Below are positions 50,862-62,955 of a DNA stretch of 64,000 nucleotides, one piece after another. Below the pieces are notes generated by a model that worked only from the letters and a program-made list of their open reading frames with translations, was not told the origin of the DNA and did no database searches. The first letter of the stretch is position 1, and each line of letters opens with the position of its first letter. Origin of the DNA: Oscheius onirici (taxonomy: Eukaryota; Nematoda; Chromadorea; Rhabditida; Rhabditidae); NCBI GenBank assembly GCA_932521025.1, contig OW051473.1, forward strand, positions 868,001 through 932,000. The letters run 5' to 3'. A program made the translations under genes and the position numbers.

Positions 50862-51504
50862 GTTTTGTATATTTTTTCTTCCGATTCTGTAAGATTTTCC
50901 CCACGCACTTTAACATTTTCTAGTCGGTAATTTCTATGTAAGGTTTTCTCCTACTCCTGTGTACTATCTTCCACCAGTGACAATTCTAGTCTCCCCAAAT
51001 ACTAGTCTTCCTCAAGTGACGATCTCATCCAGTGATTATTGTTAACTGACCTGTGATTCAGCATAACATTTCATAATTTGATTCCCCTCGTAGAACTGGT
51101 CTCTTTTCCAAAATTTTTTTTCTGACTGAAGAAGTGATTGTTTTGATTTTGTGTGTTTTACAGAACTAGCGGAGGTTATAATCGGCAACAGAACATACCT
51201 TTGCTCAGAAAGTATGTTTTCGCATAAACAACGTTACTTTCGACATCGAGGAATTAACTAAGAACATTCTCTTGTGAGACTATCCGAGTTAGGAAAGCAA
51301 GAGACGTTGTTTTCTGAGTTCGATAGATGTTAGGCAGTTATATTTGAAGAAGTTTAATATAGGCACAACGGTGAGCAAAAAGTCACGAATTTCCTTATAG
51401 GAGATCGAGAAGAAGCGTTTCGTCTTCACTTCTATCACCACCATAATTATTTATGTACATAACGATTATTCCACTGTTTTATTATCAGCAACATCGACGG
51501 TTTC
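50862..51504. other. Non-coding interval between convergent genes
   Basis: 3' ends of the helical protein (plus strand) and CLN7-like transporter (minus strand) face each other. No coding signal or structured element stands out. Confidence 0.5.
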
Positions 51505-54319
51505 TCAAAATTTATAAACACTGCCGTGTTTATTTTTGTACACGTCTCCTGCCGAATAATTGTCAGCCAGTTTTAGCGGCACCATTCGCTTGTAGCACAC
51601 AATCCACAATAAGGCGACTCCTCCAGCCAGAACCATCTCCAAGAACCAAGATGGTCTCGGTCCGTAGAGTTGAAATAGGTTGGATACAAAAATAGGTCCG
51701 ACTATTCTTGCCACACAGCCGGAAAGAAGTAACAGTCCGGTTAGTGTTCCCTATGCCGATGTAAAGTGATTTCAGGCACGTACCTGATTTCGTGGTCCAA
51801 TTATTTTCGAAAACACTGTGTTCATACTGACGGTGATTAACGAAAATGCTGGACCGCAAACAACAATGTATGATACGATGTAGACCCATTTATTGATCGG
51901 TGGGACGTCTTTGCACCTAGAATTTCTTTTCCATGTTTGCACAAATCTACAGACACATCTGCAGAATTTTTTTTTACTATGGAACAACACTTCTATTTTT
52001 TTTAGGTACGAGCCGTATCAGTCCGTTCAAGTCCTAAATTCGTTTTACGCGGACAGCATGCTTAAAAAAATTTGTTTTCCTGTGCATTGTAACCACAACA
52101 GTTGTCTAAAATTATCACCTATAAAGAGCTCATTGTTGTCGGCATGGTTCCTGATTTTTATGCAATTCTCAACTTACCATTCAAATGAAGGTCGGCAGCC
52201 CAAAGGTTCAGGATTTCTGATTACAGTACCATTGACCTCAATAACTAAAGTATAGGTTTTAGTTGTCTTTTCAAACATCATACATTCTTGTTGATACGTG
52301 ATCTCGCCAGACATTCCCCACCAGGGGAAGGTTAGAACATGGTAGAATAGTAACATCAGCAGGCCTACAATTACTCCAATTCTGTGGTTTATTCTAAATT
52401 TTGAGATAGTGATAGTTATTGTGCTTTTACCTCTTTCCAAAGTTGAAAATGATGTCCAAACTGTAAATGAACAAGCCGATGGCTCCAAAACCAGAGTGCA
52501 TCACGGAGTTGTACCAGACAGTTTCGGCCTTGTTCCAATTGAACATTGTCATGGTCAAAGGTGGGCCAATACTAAAAATACATAAATAAAAGTAAACTGT
52601 AGGACAGTTCCAGCTTTGTTCCAGAAAAAATATTTTTAGAGCGACTTACACTTCGAGATTGGTGATAACAAACATCTGACAGAATCTGCAAGCGATACAT
52701 ATCATTAATGCCATTTTGTCGTATGAAGGTAGAGCATAGAATCTGGCATGCGATTCTGAAAATAAAGGCTGAAAATTGACAAAAAATTAAAACTGAAAAA
52801 GTCGAAAAAGCACGTTACAAACCTTTTTCAGTTTCAATCTTCTTTTGCAGCCCGACATTCGATTCTCTGAAGCAGAAAACGACCATAATGATTGAGACTC
52901 CGTTCATCACAATTCCGAGAACTGCAGGAGCTGAAGTATTTTATTCCTAGCTGATAAAACGTTTAATATTACCTGTGTACATGTCCAGATTCAATTTTCC
53001 CATAATGTTGTAGCCCGGATATCCGAGAGGAGATAGGAGCATCTGAACGGCTGGACCCAGTGTGAGTCCCATTGAAAAAGCACCCATGTTCAAAGAAATT
53101 GCTCTGGAACGATCTGCAGGCGTACTACCGACCACAGCATAGTTTCTGAGCACAGTGATAACACCTAATTTGGGTTATTTCAAACAAAAAAAATAGAAAG
53201 ATTACCTGCTCCGACTCCCGTAACTGATCGAGCAACAAGCATTGTCCACTTTGGCTCTAAGATTCCGAGCGGTGAACCAAGGTAGATGACATTTCCAATA
53301 AGCATAATTATTACGCTGAAACAACCAAATAGTGTATTTATTACAATTTATTGTCCTTTTACTTTTACTACCGATCTCATAATGTCAAATAGATTTTTTA
53401 GAAAGCTATTTTCGTGCATTCTACGAAAAGTATCTTTGAATCTTTATTCGCTTAAATCAAGTCTGATTGTCGACTATAGTGTCTCGTAGGTTAGACCATT
53501 CATTCTCCATGTCTCCACCAAGTGTTACCGGCCAGCTCCCTGATCTCATCGAACCATCTGCATCGTAGACCACCAGCTCTTCTTTAGCCTTCTCTCGAGA
53601 AGAGCTGGTGGTCAACGATGCTCAAATAGATCATAAAAATCAGCGGAGAATCACAGACACTATAGAACTTTAACTAATTCTTTGTGACAATTAGTTTTTC
53701 CCTTCTTAACACTCGTCATTTTAGATTGTCCAAGAAAAAAGATCCAATTAGATTGTAACCCCCTCTTCTCAATCCCTTTCTCGACGACAGATTCCCAGCC
53801 GAAATACTAATGATATCAAATAAGAGGGAGAATATAGACTAGAAAGAGAGGCCAGCATTGTGACAGTCTGGCCAGATCCCAAAGTTTACTTAGCTACCGA
53901 TCTCAGTATCAAACGGTGACCCAACTTAGTAAAAGTAACGTTATGAAAATTAGCTTACCCGAAAATGATTGGTATCCGATTCTGTCCCATTCTGTTAGCG
54001 ACATAGCCAAAAATTGGGCACATAATTGCTTGTCCCAAGCTGTACATTGCATTTATCCATCCGAAGAAGGATTCACTGGCTTCGGGTTGTAACTAACACA
54101 TCAAGATTGAAGTAGCCTTTTTAAAAAGCAAACCTGTAGCAAATAGGGCCATAACGAAGCGAAATAAACGGTAAACTGTAGGGCTGATAAGAAGGTTAAA
54201 GAACTGGCGATACAGAGTGAAAACCATTCCGTTTTCGGCTCCCTTTCCGCTTCCCTTCAAAAAAAAGATTAGTGCAATTAAAAAACACACTTTTGCTTGG
54301 CAACATTAACAGCCGTCAT
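51505..54319 (-). CDS. MFSD8/CLN7-like lysosomal major facilitator protein
   Basis: Lysosomal MFS transporter; human loss causes CLN7 neuronal ceroid lipofuscinosis. Minus-strand exons give MTAVNVAKQKEAEREPKTEW, then SALQFTVYFASLWPYLLQ and SESFFGWINAMYSLGQAIMCPIFGYVANR, the conserved first helices. They continue with IPIIFG, VARSVTGVGAG, NYAVVGSTPADRSRAISLN, a glycosylatable loop (EVNGTV), and the last helices up to PLKLADNYSAG. About ten exons. The first splice (AAG after CAA) is set by frame. A large intron holds a long hairpin. Confidence 0.83.
53474..53665. repeat. Foldback element with nested inverted repeats in the CLN7 intron
   Basis: Outer 11-base inverted repeats (CTATAGTGTCT at 53474 and AGACACTATAG at 53655) enclose an inner 24-pair hairpin. 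No clear target duplication is seen. It may be a small MITE-like insertion or a structured intronic RNA. Confidence 0.5.
53560..53621. ncRNA. Hairpin with near-perfect 24-pair stem, candidate small-RNA precursor
   Basis: GCATCGT-A-GACCACCAGCTCTTCT pairs with its complement on the right arm with one mismatch, around a 14-base loop. The size fits a microRNA precursor or a short hairpin of a foldback element. The sequence cannot show which strand is transcribed. Confidence 0.35.
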
Positions 54320-54692
54320 GATAGTGGGAGAACAGTTGGTCGTCTGTGACTCTGGACTCGGAAATTTACTAGGTTTGCCGGTTTTTGCATAAGGCGATTG
54401 AACAAATGTCACCAGCATCACAGTTCAATAAAAAGGTCCACGCTTCAACTCTTTGCGTCAGCATGACTACTAGATCAGCGGAGTTGTCTACTTTCTCTTT
54501 GTTTAAGAGCTGTTTGAGGCATTTAAATTCACGGAATACATGTTGTGGATCTCACTAGGCCAAATTGTAAGAAAGAAACCGAACCCTAGTCGCTTGGCTG
54601 ATATTAGAAGTACGCCAACATTTTTTGAAGTAAGGTCACAGACACATAGAGTTTGCATTGCTTTTCTGTAATTGCCATCTATTTTTTCAGAA

Positions 54693-55518
54693 ATGACTGA
54701 AAAAGTTTCGGAAGCGACGGTTTCTTTGCAAAAATTTGCATTCTTCGGAGTGGCTGTTTCTACCGTTGTTACGCTGACGGCAATTATCGCCACTCCCATG
54801 CTCTGTCTGTACATGCAGAATGTCCAGTCCGGCCTTCAGGATGATCTGTCCGCCAGGCAGCCGTTCAAGCCACCCGCATCAAAAGGGCATCATCTCATCA
54901 GTGCTGTTCATGAGGAATTGGGGCTGCTGTACCTCTAGGACGTGCCGGTGCTGATGGACAAGCAGGGCCCGACGGCAAGCTCGGAAAGCCTGGACAGCCT
55001 GGGGCCGACGCTCCCGAACACGCTCAACCCAAGCCGGAAGGCTTCTGTTTCGAATGCGCTCCGTCCCCTCAAGGCCCTCCCGAGCCCAAGGGACCAGTTG
55101 AGCTCGCTGGGACTGTCGGTGGACCTGGAGACGATGAACCACAAGGAAAGATCGGATCTCGTAGACCACCTAGATCAAATGGGCTTAATGGTCCTCCTGG
55201 CCTCGAAGGACCTATTTACTCTACCTTCGCTAGCTGGTGAGCCTGGAGCTCCTGGAGAAATTGGTCCTGTTGGTTCTATTGGAGTTGATGGTCGTCCTGG
55301 TCGACCCGGATCTCAAGGACCTCAAGGAGATCCGGGAGCCGATGGTCAACCAGGAAAGAATGCTGAAGATGACCAGCCCGGAGTTCCTGGCAAAGACGGC
55401 AACAAGGGAGGCTGCGACCATTGCCCTCCTTCTCGTAAGTTTCTTTAGTACTTTGGAGCAAAAATTGAATCCCTGCGATTTACCAGTCTTTTTCTTAGGT
55501 ACCGCTCCTGGCTATTGA
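54693..55518 (+). pseudogene. Cuticle collagen, disrupted by frame breaks
   Basis: Start follows a strong TTTTTTCAG acceptor. The N-terminal helix is normal (FAFFGVAVSTVVTLTAIIATP). The collagen reading then breaks: the furin-like site and Cys pair (TRIKRASSHQCCS) are in another frame and followed by TGA. Gly-X-Y repeats (GADGQAGPDGKLGKPGQPG, a Cys box GFCFECAPSPQGPP) continue in that frame to about 55215. The rest (GAPGEIGPVGSIGVDGRPG to GGCDHCPPSR) is in the first frame again. The last exon gives TAPGY and stop, the normal end. Short GT-AG introns could rescue the frame changes but not the TGA. Either a recently decayed collagen or several base-calling errors. Confidence 0.65.
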
Positions 55519-56068
55519 TCTTGGCCTGCTTTTACAGCTCCTGGCTATTGATCAAATCAGATTCTCTTACAAAATAAAACTCCTCGTATTAATCACTCTT
55601 CGGTTCGAAAAGCGTTTGCTTCTGACAGCGAAGACAAAACTTTCAGGGTCGTTCCAGAAAGGCTCGAGCTGCTTAAATATATTGCTGCTACCTTTATAGG
55701 CCTCAGTCGTTGTCTAGGTATTACCTTTTTATTGAAGGAGGTACGAGCCTCCTCGTACCGCTCCTGGATATTAAGCTTTACCTGTTCATTTGGAACAAAA
55801 CGAATCTTTCCTGATTTCACAAGTGTTTGACGATTTGTAGACGAAAAATTTAACTCGTTTTCTCCTAAAGTACAATAGCGCTCTTAATCACCTCTTGTCA
55901 CCATGTTCTTATTAAAAGCAAAAGTTTTACTCCATGGCAGGATCGAACTGCCGACCTCCGCATAATCTACACGTATAAGTACAGCGCTCTAACCAACTGA
56001 GCTAATGGAGCGCTATTTTGATGTGATCATTATGTTATGATCCTCGGCGTACAGCTCCTGGTCACTAA
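55501..56068 (+). repeat. Four copies of a stop-terminated collagen tail (TAPGY type)
   Basis: TAPGY-stop codons occur at 55501-55518 and 55534-55551, PRTAPGY-stop at 55751-55774, and PRRTAPGH-stop at 56042-56068. Copies 1 and 2 are almost identical and 33 bases apart. Copy 2 follows a TTTTACAG acceptor and could serve as an alternative last exon (PPGY). Copies 3 and 4 have no collagen repeats around them. Confidence 0.7.
55928..56011 (-). tRNA. tRNA-Ile (UAU) with a 10-base intron
   Basis: Minus-strand cloverleaf: acceptor GCTCCAT with ATGGAGT, D arm GCTCAGTTGGTTAGAGC, B box GTTCGATCC. The anticodon stem (CTGTA with TGCGG, two G-T pairs) forms only if CGTGTAGATT is removed after position 37, leaving loop CTTATAA and anticodon UAU. 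Introns in tRNA-Ile(UAU) are common in eukaryotes. It sits between the collagen-tail copies 3 and 4. Confidence 0.93.
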
Positions 56069-56479
56069 ACGAAAAATGAACTTTTCAATAAGAGTGGAGA
56101 ATCTTGAGAAAACACTTTTTAGAACCTGCAGAAAATTCTCCAAATAGATTACCTTCATTAGCTAAACACTTGACACACAAAACGATACAAAACTGACAAC
56201 GTCTTTCTCAAAGTCTGCTGTCCAGTATCTGTGTACACAAAGCTTAAAAATAATTACAAAATAGCGTCAGACACTCCTGTGTGACCTCGTACTAATCATC
56301 GGGGAGGGAAGACAAAATGACAACGGGAAGGTTTGTTAGTTTGGCATCACAATCCAGTGAAAATATAGAGACAGAGCGAGATAGATAGATGGGCGCGGTT
56401 TAGAACCACCTTTATCAATAAATTTGTTAGTTTTAGGAATGGTTTTTAGATAGGTTCAATTGCTGCAAAAATATAAAAG

Positions 56480-59400
56480 TTAGTTACGATCTGAACCACG
56501 CGAACCCGGTGTTGAGGGTGGAGGACTGTTGATGGCGTTATAAATATTACGAAGTTTTTCCATCCACTCCTAAAACGTTATGATAAAAATTGTGAACTAT
56601 AAAATACCATTGTGAGCTGTGAGGTAAGACTGCTCATTGTTCCGCAAATGTTGTCATTGTATACAGAAGGCCGATCAACATTGTTCGTTTTGTACAGGGC
56701 AGGATCACGTCGCGACTTTTCATGTCCCAAAAAGTCGCGATAACGTTTCACTTCCTGAAAATAACTATTGGTGTGAGTGCAGCTAGCAGCATGGTGACAA
56801 GCGTGTACTACTGAAAAATACTGATCACACCTATGCACCGCAATACTGTATTTCTGCACTTTTGCGTTCTCTCAAGCCTGTTATGTTGGACAATGTGCTC
56901 CAAAATCGCAATGTTATAGCTTTTGGCTCATCATTGCGCTTTCAAAAAGAAACCATTTTGCTTTTGAAAGATATCCAAGGAGATTGTTAGTAGCGAAGGG
57001 CCAAACCGCACATATTTTATATAAGTCTCCATCACTTTATCCCGTTCTTTAACATAAAACTTATGCATATTTCGTTCACACTGAAACAAAAAATTCTATT
57101 CTCTAATGAAACTCACATCGTTGAGATCATCCAGTCTTCGAGCGACATTTTCCAATCCTTTACGAGTGTGGTCGCATTCCTGAAAGATGAGGTACTTCCA
57201 CTAGCCATCTATAGCCTTCTTCCTCTATACCCCTCATCACCAACTCATAGCATTCCCGAATAAGTAGTGCGACTGGGCTTTGTGCCCCGTCACACGCGGG
57301 GTTGCTCCCCTTCTTCTTTCTCGGGAAGAAGGAAAGAGAGTCTCTCTCGGGCCGCGGAATTCACTTAAACACGCTGGTGGCTTGATTCCCGCCACATGAT
57401 AACAACTGCTCTTCTTTAGAAGAGTAGGCCAAAACATCTTCCATCCAGCCGTAAATAGACACTCTCTCGGATTCGGTGAATTTGCCGCATGATCTATAGG
57501 AGGCGCCTTTTCATTAACAGCGCTGCTGCTGAATGACGAAGACGGATTGTGGCAGACAGGGACAGAGAGAAGAGAGATTGCTTCTGCCAATTAACTAAAC
57601 AGCAAAGAGTTCATTAGCCCGAGCAGAAAAAGGCTAGAAAATTGAAGTTTTTCGGCTTTCAGATATAAGATGGTGACGGAGATGCACGTTGACCTTAATA
57701 GTGAAAACCAATGCTCATATTGAGCTTCTAGTTTCAGTGTTCCCTTCTTTTGAAACAGATTTCGGAACGCTCGTGTCAACGGCAGGTCTCAGGGGAAAAG
57801 AAGTTGATAGCGAAAATTTCAAACGGGACTCGCTTGTTCGAAATCGAGTATATTCTCTCAAAAGAGCAATTTTACTTTGTCATGCACATGTTTTTTCCGT
57901 CAACCGGGTTTTTGAGAGGCAAAAAAATTACACCACGTTCTCACTCTAACCGCAGTGACGGCGGGCGGTTTTGAATTTCTGCACCTTACTTCCTCTCGAG
58001 CACTCAAAAATAAGACATTGTGGCAGAGCAGGCTGCGAGCATCAGACGCACTATAACCTAATTTTTGGCGCATTTTGCCTCCCGCTCGCGCATAACTTGT
58101 TCACGGCCTCCTTTGGGTCCATGTTCCAAGGCATCAGTCAAAAAGTTACTGAACTGGCAAATGGGCGGTCCATTTTGTTGTCTCATTCTGATTACAACGT
58201 CTCAATATGGTGGTACGAAACCGAAAGTATCATTTCGAGGTAAATAAATGGACAAAAACGAAAAAGCGACAGAGAAGTGAAATTTGAAAAACCGAATAAA
58301 TGGTCCGTTTAAAAGATAAAATACAATCAACGAGGGATTAATGCCATTGTATTTAAAGTATTTCAGTTACGCATGAGCATGTGCTACAATTCTCAAAAGA
58401 GGAGACATTATGCTAACTTTTAGCCTCAATTTTCAGAAGCCGTTTTAACGAACTGTTTGCAATGAAAAAAACTGTCCTGAAATCGTTTCAATTTTTGGGA
58501 GCATTTAAACATTTCAATTTATTCTCTTATATGTCTCGCATGCCATCTTCCCATCCCCCTTTTCCAAACTGTCCCCTCGTCTTCACATTTATGCCTTTCT
58601 AGTACTTTTTACATCCTTCAGGGACACGACTTCTTCTCCCTAATGAAAGATGACGTTCCGTCAAAATGTTTTGAAAGGAGCAAGATCTTGCTCACGTTGA
58701 ATGCGACTTGACAGCCTTCTTGTCCTGTCCATCACGAGAAAAAGTACCCAGAGCCGGCAATTATTACTTGGCAAACATCATAAAGTCGATGGAGTGGCTC
58801 CACTCCACTGGCCACCCAAATTTGGGGGTGTCCACGGGGAAGAAATCCGTCTTCTCCGTGTGGGCTTCCCTCGAAGTGGCTGGACGAGTGGAGAAAGAGG
58901 ATAAAAGTATGCCTCTTTTTCGCGGGAGGCCTCTTTCAGAGCGTAATTTTTGGCTATGCGCCGGAGATTTATTAAGTCGCTTTTTGTCTGAAAAAGTTGA
59001 AATATGCCTGCAATCAGACTATTGCGTGGAGCCGCCACACGCATAAACATCTTAGCGCCAGTCGTTTTTGTTGGCCACAGCAAGTTGAAAGCCTTGAGAA
59101 CCCCCAGCATCTCAGAGGGAGAGCGGCAGAAACATGAAACGCGATACGAGGTAAACTTCAGCTTTCCCCAACATTCCCGCAGAGACTTCCAAAAGTAGTA
59201 ATTTCTTGTTTAGCGAGTTCTCTGTCAGAGAGAGAGACAATGCTAAGTGATCTCGGGGGAGATGACAATTTCGTGAGCGTCTCTCCCTTTCTTTCCGGCC
59301 AGCCAGCTTGAAAACAACGTTTTGACGTAGATTAGGGAGATGAAGAAATCCCTAAAGGGTAGGTAGAGGTCCCCTGTCTCTTTTCAAGATCTTGGCCTTC

Positions 59401-61878
59401 AACGGAGACAGGAAGCGTTTAGGGACTGGAACTGCGATTTTTTGAAGATATAAACGGGCGCAGAGGAGAAAAGGAAAATCCTGATTAAGAAAATTACGAA
59501 GGGTCGAACCATGGCAAAATGTTTAGGCCCTAAATAGACAAACCGAAAAAAGGTTGCATGAACGTGTCTTCTTCCTAACCGGAGAAAACATGGGTGAAAG
59601 ATAGGTGCTTTACGTAAATGAAGTTAGTGGGAACATTCAGCAAGTATTGAAAAATTCGAATACGGAAATAACCAATTTTTTGGAAAGGTTCGAAACAGGC
59701 GTGATTGACAATCGAAAAGGGGTGGCAGATGGTTTTGGTTAAAACTTCGTAGATCAAAGGAACATTGTGTATTCACCTTTCCCATGGAAGTTATTACGCC
59801 TCTCCCTCTTACTCTCGTACTCCAATATTTATAGATTTTTGTTCCTGCTCACTCGTGAAATGTTATACCTCCCCTTCAAGGCACTTTTCTCCCAAGCCAC
59901 AAGTCTAATTTCTCTCTTCTGCCTCTGAACCTCTACTACCCAACTCGAAGCTGGGTTTACGCCTCTTCATCTCCCTAATTCCTACTAGCCTCCCCTCCCT
60001 CAAACGTTGTCGTAAAAACCAAACGTCAAATTTGTAAACAATCCGAGGCCGGGGAGAGAACAGCCGATAACATGAGAGAGGGAATAAAGGGTAAAAGTGA
60101 GACGTACCTTTAACATCTTGTCGACCTGACGGATCTGATCCTCGATTGTTCCGTTCTGATTCATGGGAAGGTTGGTAAGAGAGCGCGAAGCTGTCTGCCG
60201 GCCGCGGGCGACGTCGCGTAAAGCTTCGCGAGTTCCCGCCCATTCCGTGAAGCGACTACCCTCTCGCGAACAAGGCATCTGAAATTTTAAAGATTTTTTG
60301 AGTGTCCCAAAAAAACTTTGGTTAGTTTCGTGGTTCGTTTGCATTTTGCCGTAAAAGGTTCCATTATATTTTCAAGCAGTATGGGTAAAGGAAAAAGATT
60401 TACCGAGAGCCGGGCACATGAAGCAGACGCCTTCATCATGACAAATTTGAACTAAGACGTCAAGACTAGCCTGAGAAAGTAAAGTCTGCAGTTGGAATAC
60501 AATGGCTCCAATTGCGATACCACTTCCTGGATTCGAGTCAAAGGGAGGGCGCGAAAGAGTAACACAGCACAAAAAAAAGTCAGCTTTTCGATTTGACGTT
60601 GTATGTCTCAATACCAACTGGTTCTTCAGTTTTAACCTAGGTCAATACAAAATTGGATGACAACTTAGCAGTTTACACAGAAAATCCGGTTCCTGAACAA
60701 ATTGTAAATAGCTTTAATTATATAATGACCGCTTCCAGCAAAAACAAGAAAAATTAATTAAGAAACAGCTGTAAATTATCGTCGAACCAGTGAATTAAGA
60801 CAGTTATAATTGTCAGGTAAACAAGGCTAAATCTCAAATGGAAACCATTTAATGCCATTTTTTGCAAAAAGGCATGTAGTACAGATGTTGTTCTAGTGCT
60901 CTTTTGTGAGACAAGTTTACACTCTCTCCAATCTGGGCTCGCGATGGCGACAGTACTACAATACTGATAACAACGTATTACGTTTTCTGTTTGGTTCAAA
61001 AAATGATAAGGCCTTGACGTAACGCTTTTCTAACGGCGAACATTAAATATACAAGGTTTTGTAATATTTTGAATGTCTCATGCATCTTTTTGCAACAAAT
61101 TTCGTTCAATTTTGTTCTTTGACACTGTTGCAAGGTTTATCATTTCCAATATTCAGCAAGAAATTTAATAGTCTCTGGTCTTTTTGAAATTTTCAGTTTA
61201 TTAAAAAAGTTCCTCGAAACAATGGTCCCGGGTTCAAAGTTTGCCTTCACTTCTTTGTTGCTGACGCAACATTTGACCTAGCGTAGGTGTCTGCTAATGA
61301 AATGTCAACATGAGATTTTGTGAAATTCTCGAGGGACTACACGTTTTTCTCGTCCATTTACCAATGTCAAAACAAACAAGGCGCTTAAACTAGGTTTTAA
61401 TTGGTTCTTTGTAATTGAGTGGTTAGGACGATGTTCTTTCATGGGTTTCTGTGATTTCTAGTTAATCATCTTTTGAAACTCTAAGAAATAGCAAAACTGT
61501 CAAGCAATAGAATATACTACTATGTGAATCTGAAAATTGATGAAGTCGTGAGAAAAACATAGGAATGGAATCCATTTCTTATAAACAAAAGATTTACGCA
61601 AAAAAATTGTAGAAAATTTAAAAACCTCGAATCGTTCATTTTTCCACACTCGAAATTGCGACAATTATTTCATATGATTTTTGCAATTTCTTAGCAGGCT
61701 TTAAAATACCAGATCTTTTTCAAATTCCACTCACATCATTGCCGTCGTACTCCTGAAGTCCTCCTGGCACTTCGACAAAGTTGTTCTGCATGACTTTGAC
61801 GTCTGATGGCTGTTGGCTGGGCTGGCCACGTCTCATGCCAGAATACCCACCGAATGAATGAACCGTTGTGCTGGGAAC
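56480..61878 (-). CDS. Unrecognised coiled-coil protein, 5' partial
   Basis: Five phase-0 exons in this window give about 204 residues: 61735-61878, 60108-60278, 57117-57179, 56608-56754 and 56480-56569. The reading runs VPSTTVHSFGGYSGMRRG, MPCSREGSRFTEWAGTREAL, NGTIEDQIRQVDKMLK, ECDHTRKGLENVARRLDDLN, EVKRYRDFLGHEKSRRDPAL, and ends NAINSPPPSTPGSRGSDRN. Alternating hydrophobic residues in the middle suggest a coiled coil. The exon at 60108 begins with ATG right after a TTTCAG acceptor, so it may be an alternative start. The first exon seen begins at an acceptor, so more exons should lie upstream. Introns of up to 3 kb are much longer than elsewhere here. Confidence 0.65.
59004..59311 (+). CDS. 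Possible small mitochondrial-type protein, antisense in intron
   Basis: The first exon reads MPAIRLLRGAATRINILAP, a basic, Arg-rich start like a mitochondrial presequence, then VFVGHSKLKALRTPSISEGE. It ends at GAG/GTAAAC. A 32-base intron to an acceptor at about 59175 keeps a frame open for 43 more codons. Without splicing it stops at 59198. No family recognised. It lies inside a long intron of the minus-strand coiled-coil gene. Confidence 0.25.
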
Positions 61879-62805
61879 CTGCAAAAATGACACTGAATCA
61901 GAATTTGACACGGGGATGGGCGGTGAGAGTCTCAGAGCTTATGCTATGTCAAGAATATAAACATTCTCATTTGTTCCGTTTTTTGAGGAGAATGAAATCG
62001 TACTGAATGAAATCGTAGAAATTGTACTGTTTCAAACTGCAGAAAAACGACTACTTGAAAGTAATGCTCCCAATCAAGTTGACAGCTGATTGGCAGTAAT
62101 TAGACACGTTCACCCGGCCCTTGTCTCCACCCATCAGTGAAAAAACCAGGTGGAAAAGCAGCTGTAACATTTTGACTTTATGAATTATAGATTCGAAACA
62201 CGTCAAAGTTTACACTATGGTTTGGACTTCCCTGATGGAGCGATTCATGAATACTTCACTTTTCTCACATCCGCTGCTCAGATCTTTTGAAACTCCTATT
62301 CTGGGAAAACTTCGTTGCTTGGAAGCATTAAACTGTTTATAATTTTTCGAAAAAATTTATTCTTTCATATATCAAAAGATTGGTTAAAATAGGGGATTTG
62401 TAGTAGAGGTTGATTTTTGTATTAACCCACATTTTTTATTAGTTAGGACTGAGGCACGTTTAGTCAGTCCTAAACGAGCAAGTTATCAAGTAAAGTGGCT
62501 CTCTTGACGGAGCCAAGTTTCTCATCCTTAGTTAGTTTTTTTTAGATTAGCTTCGTTACTTATATGTCTCACACAACTTGACCAGTAAACAAGGGTCGAA
62601 TACTCAAATCTTCGTCTGATTAAAATGAGCTCTAATCAGCTTCGTAAATGCAAGGTCATTTGCAGACAATCGGTGAGTTTGAAGTTCAAAGAGAAACCCG
62701 CAATAATAAGCATTGGACCTAGACGTTTCTTCTAGACATTAGGGTGAAAAAAATATGATTCCGCAAAAGAGAATGCAAACGTTTTCAAAAGAAGTTTTTT
62801 CAAAA

Positions 62806-62924
62806 AGCTTACGACACCCGGGATTCCCAAGCCGTCTCCGATCCAAGTACTAACCGGGCCCAACGTTGCTTGACTTGCCAGATCGGACGGGATGGCGTAC
62901 TTTCAACGTGGTGTGGCCGTAAGC
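62806..62924 (-). rRNA. 5S ribosomal RNA, copy 4
   Basis: Complete 119-base 5S gene on the minus strand with intact internal control region and T-run terminator. It lies about 930 bases upstream of the first visible exon of the minus-strand coiled-coil gene, so it is either in that gene's first intron or just outside it. Confidence 0.97.
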
Positions 62925-62944
62925 GAATACTGTCTATTCCCCAT

Positions 62945-62955
62945 GCTTGATATTG
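62945..62955 (-). promoter_or_regulatory. Upstream element of 5S copy 4
   Basis: CAATATCAAGC on the minus strand, beginning 31 bases before the 5S start; one base differs from copies 1 and 2. Confidence 0.65.

Noticed and set aside
57237-57590. Minus-strand frame of 117 codons in the coiled-coil gene intron
   Set aside because: No splice context or motif, biased by GC-rich purine/pyrimidine runs; no support as a gene.
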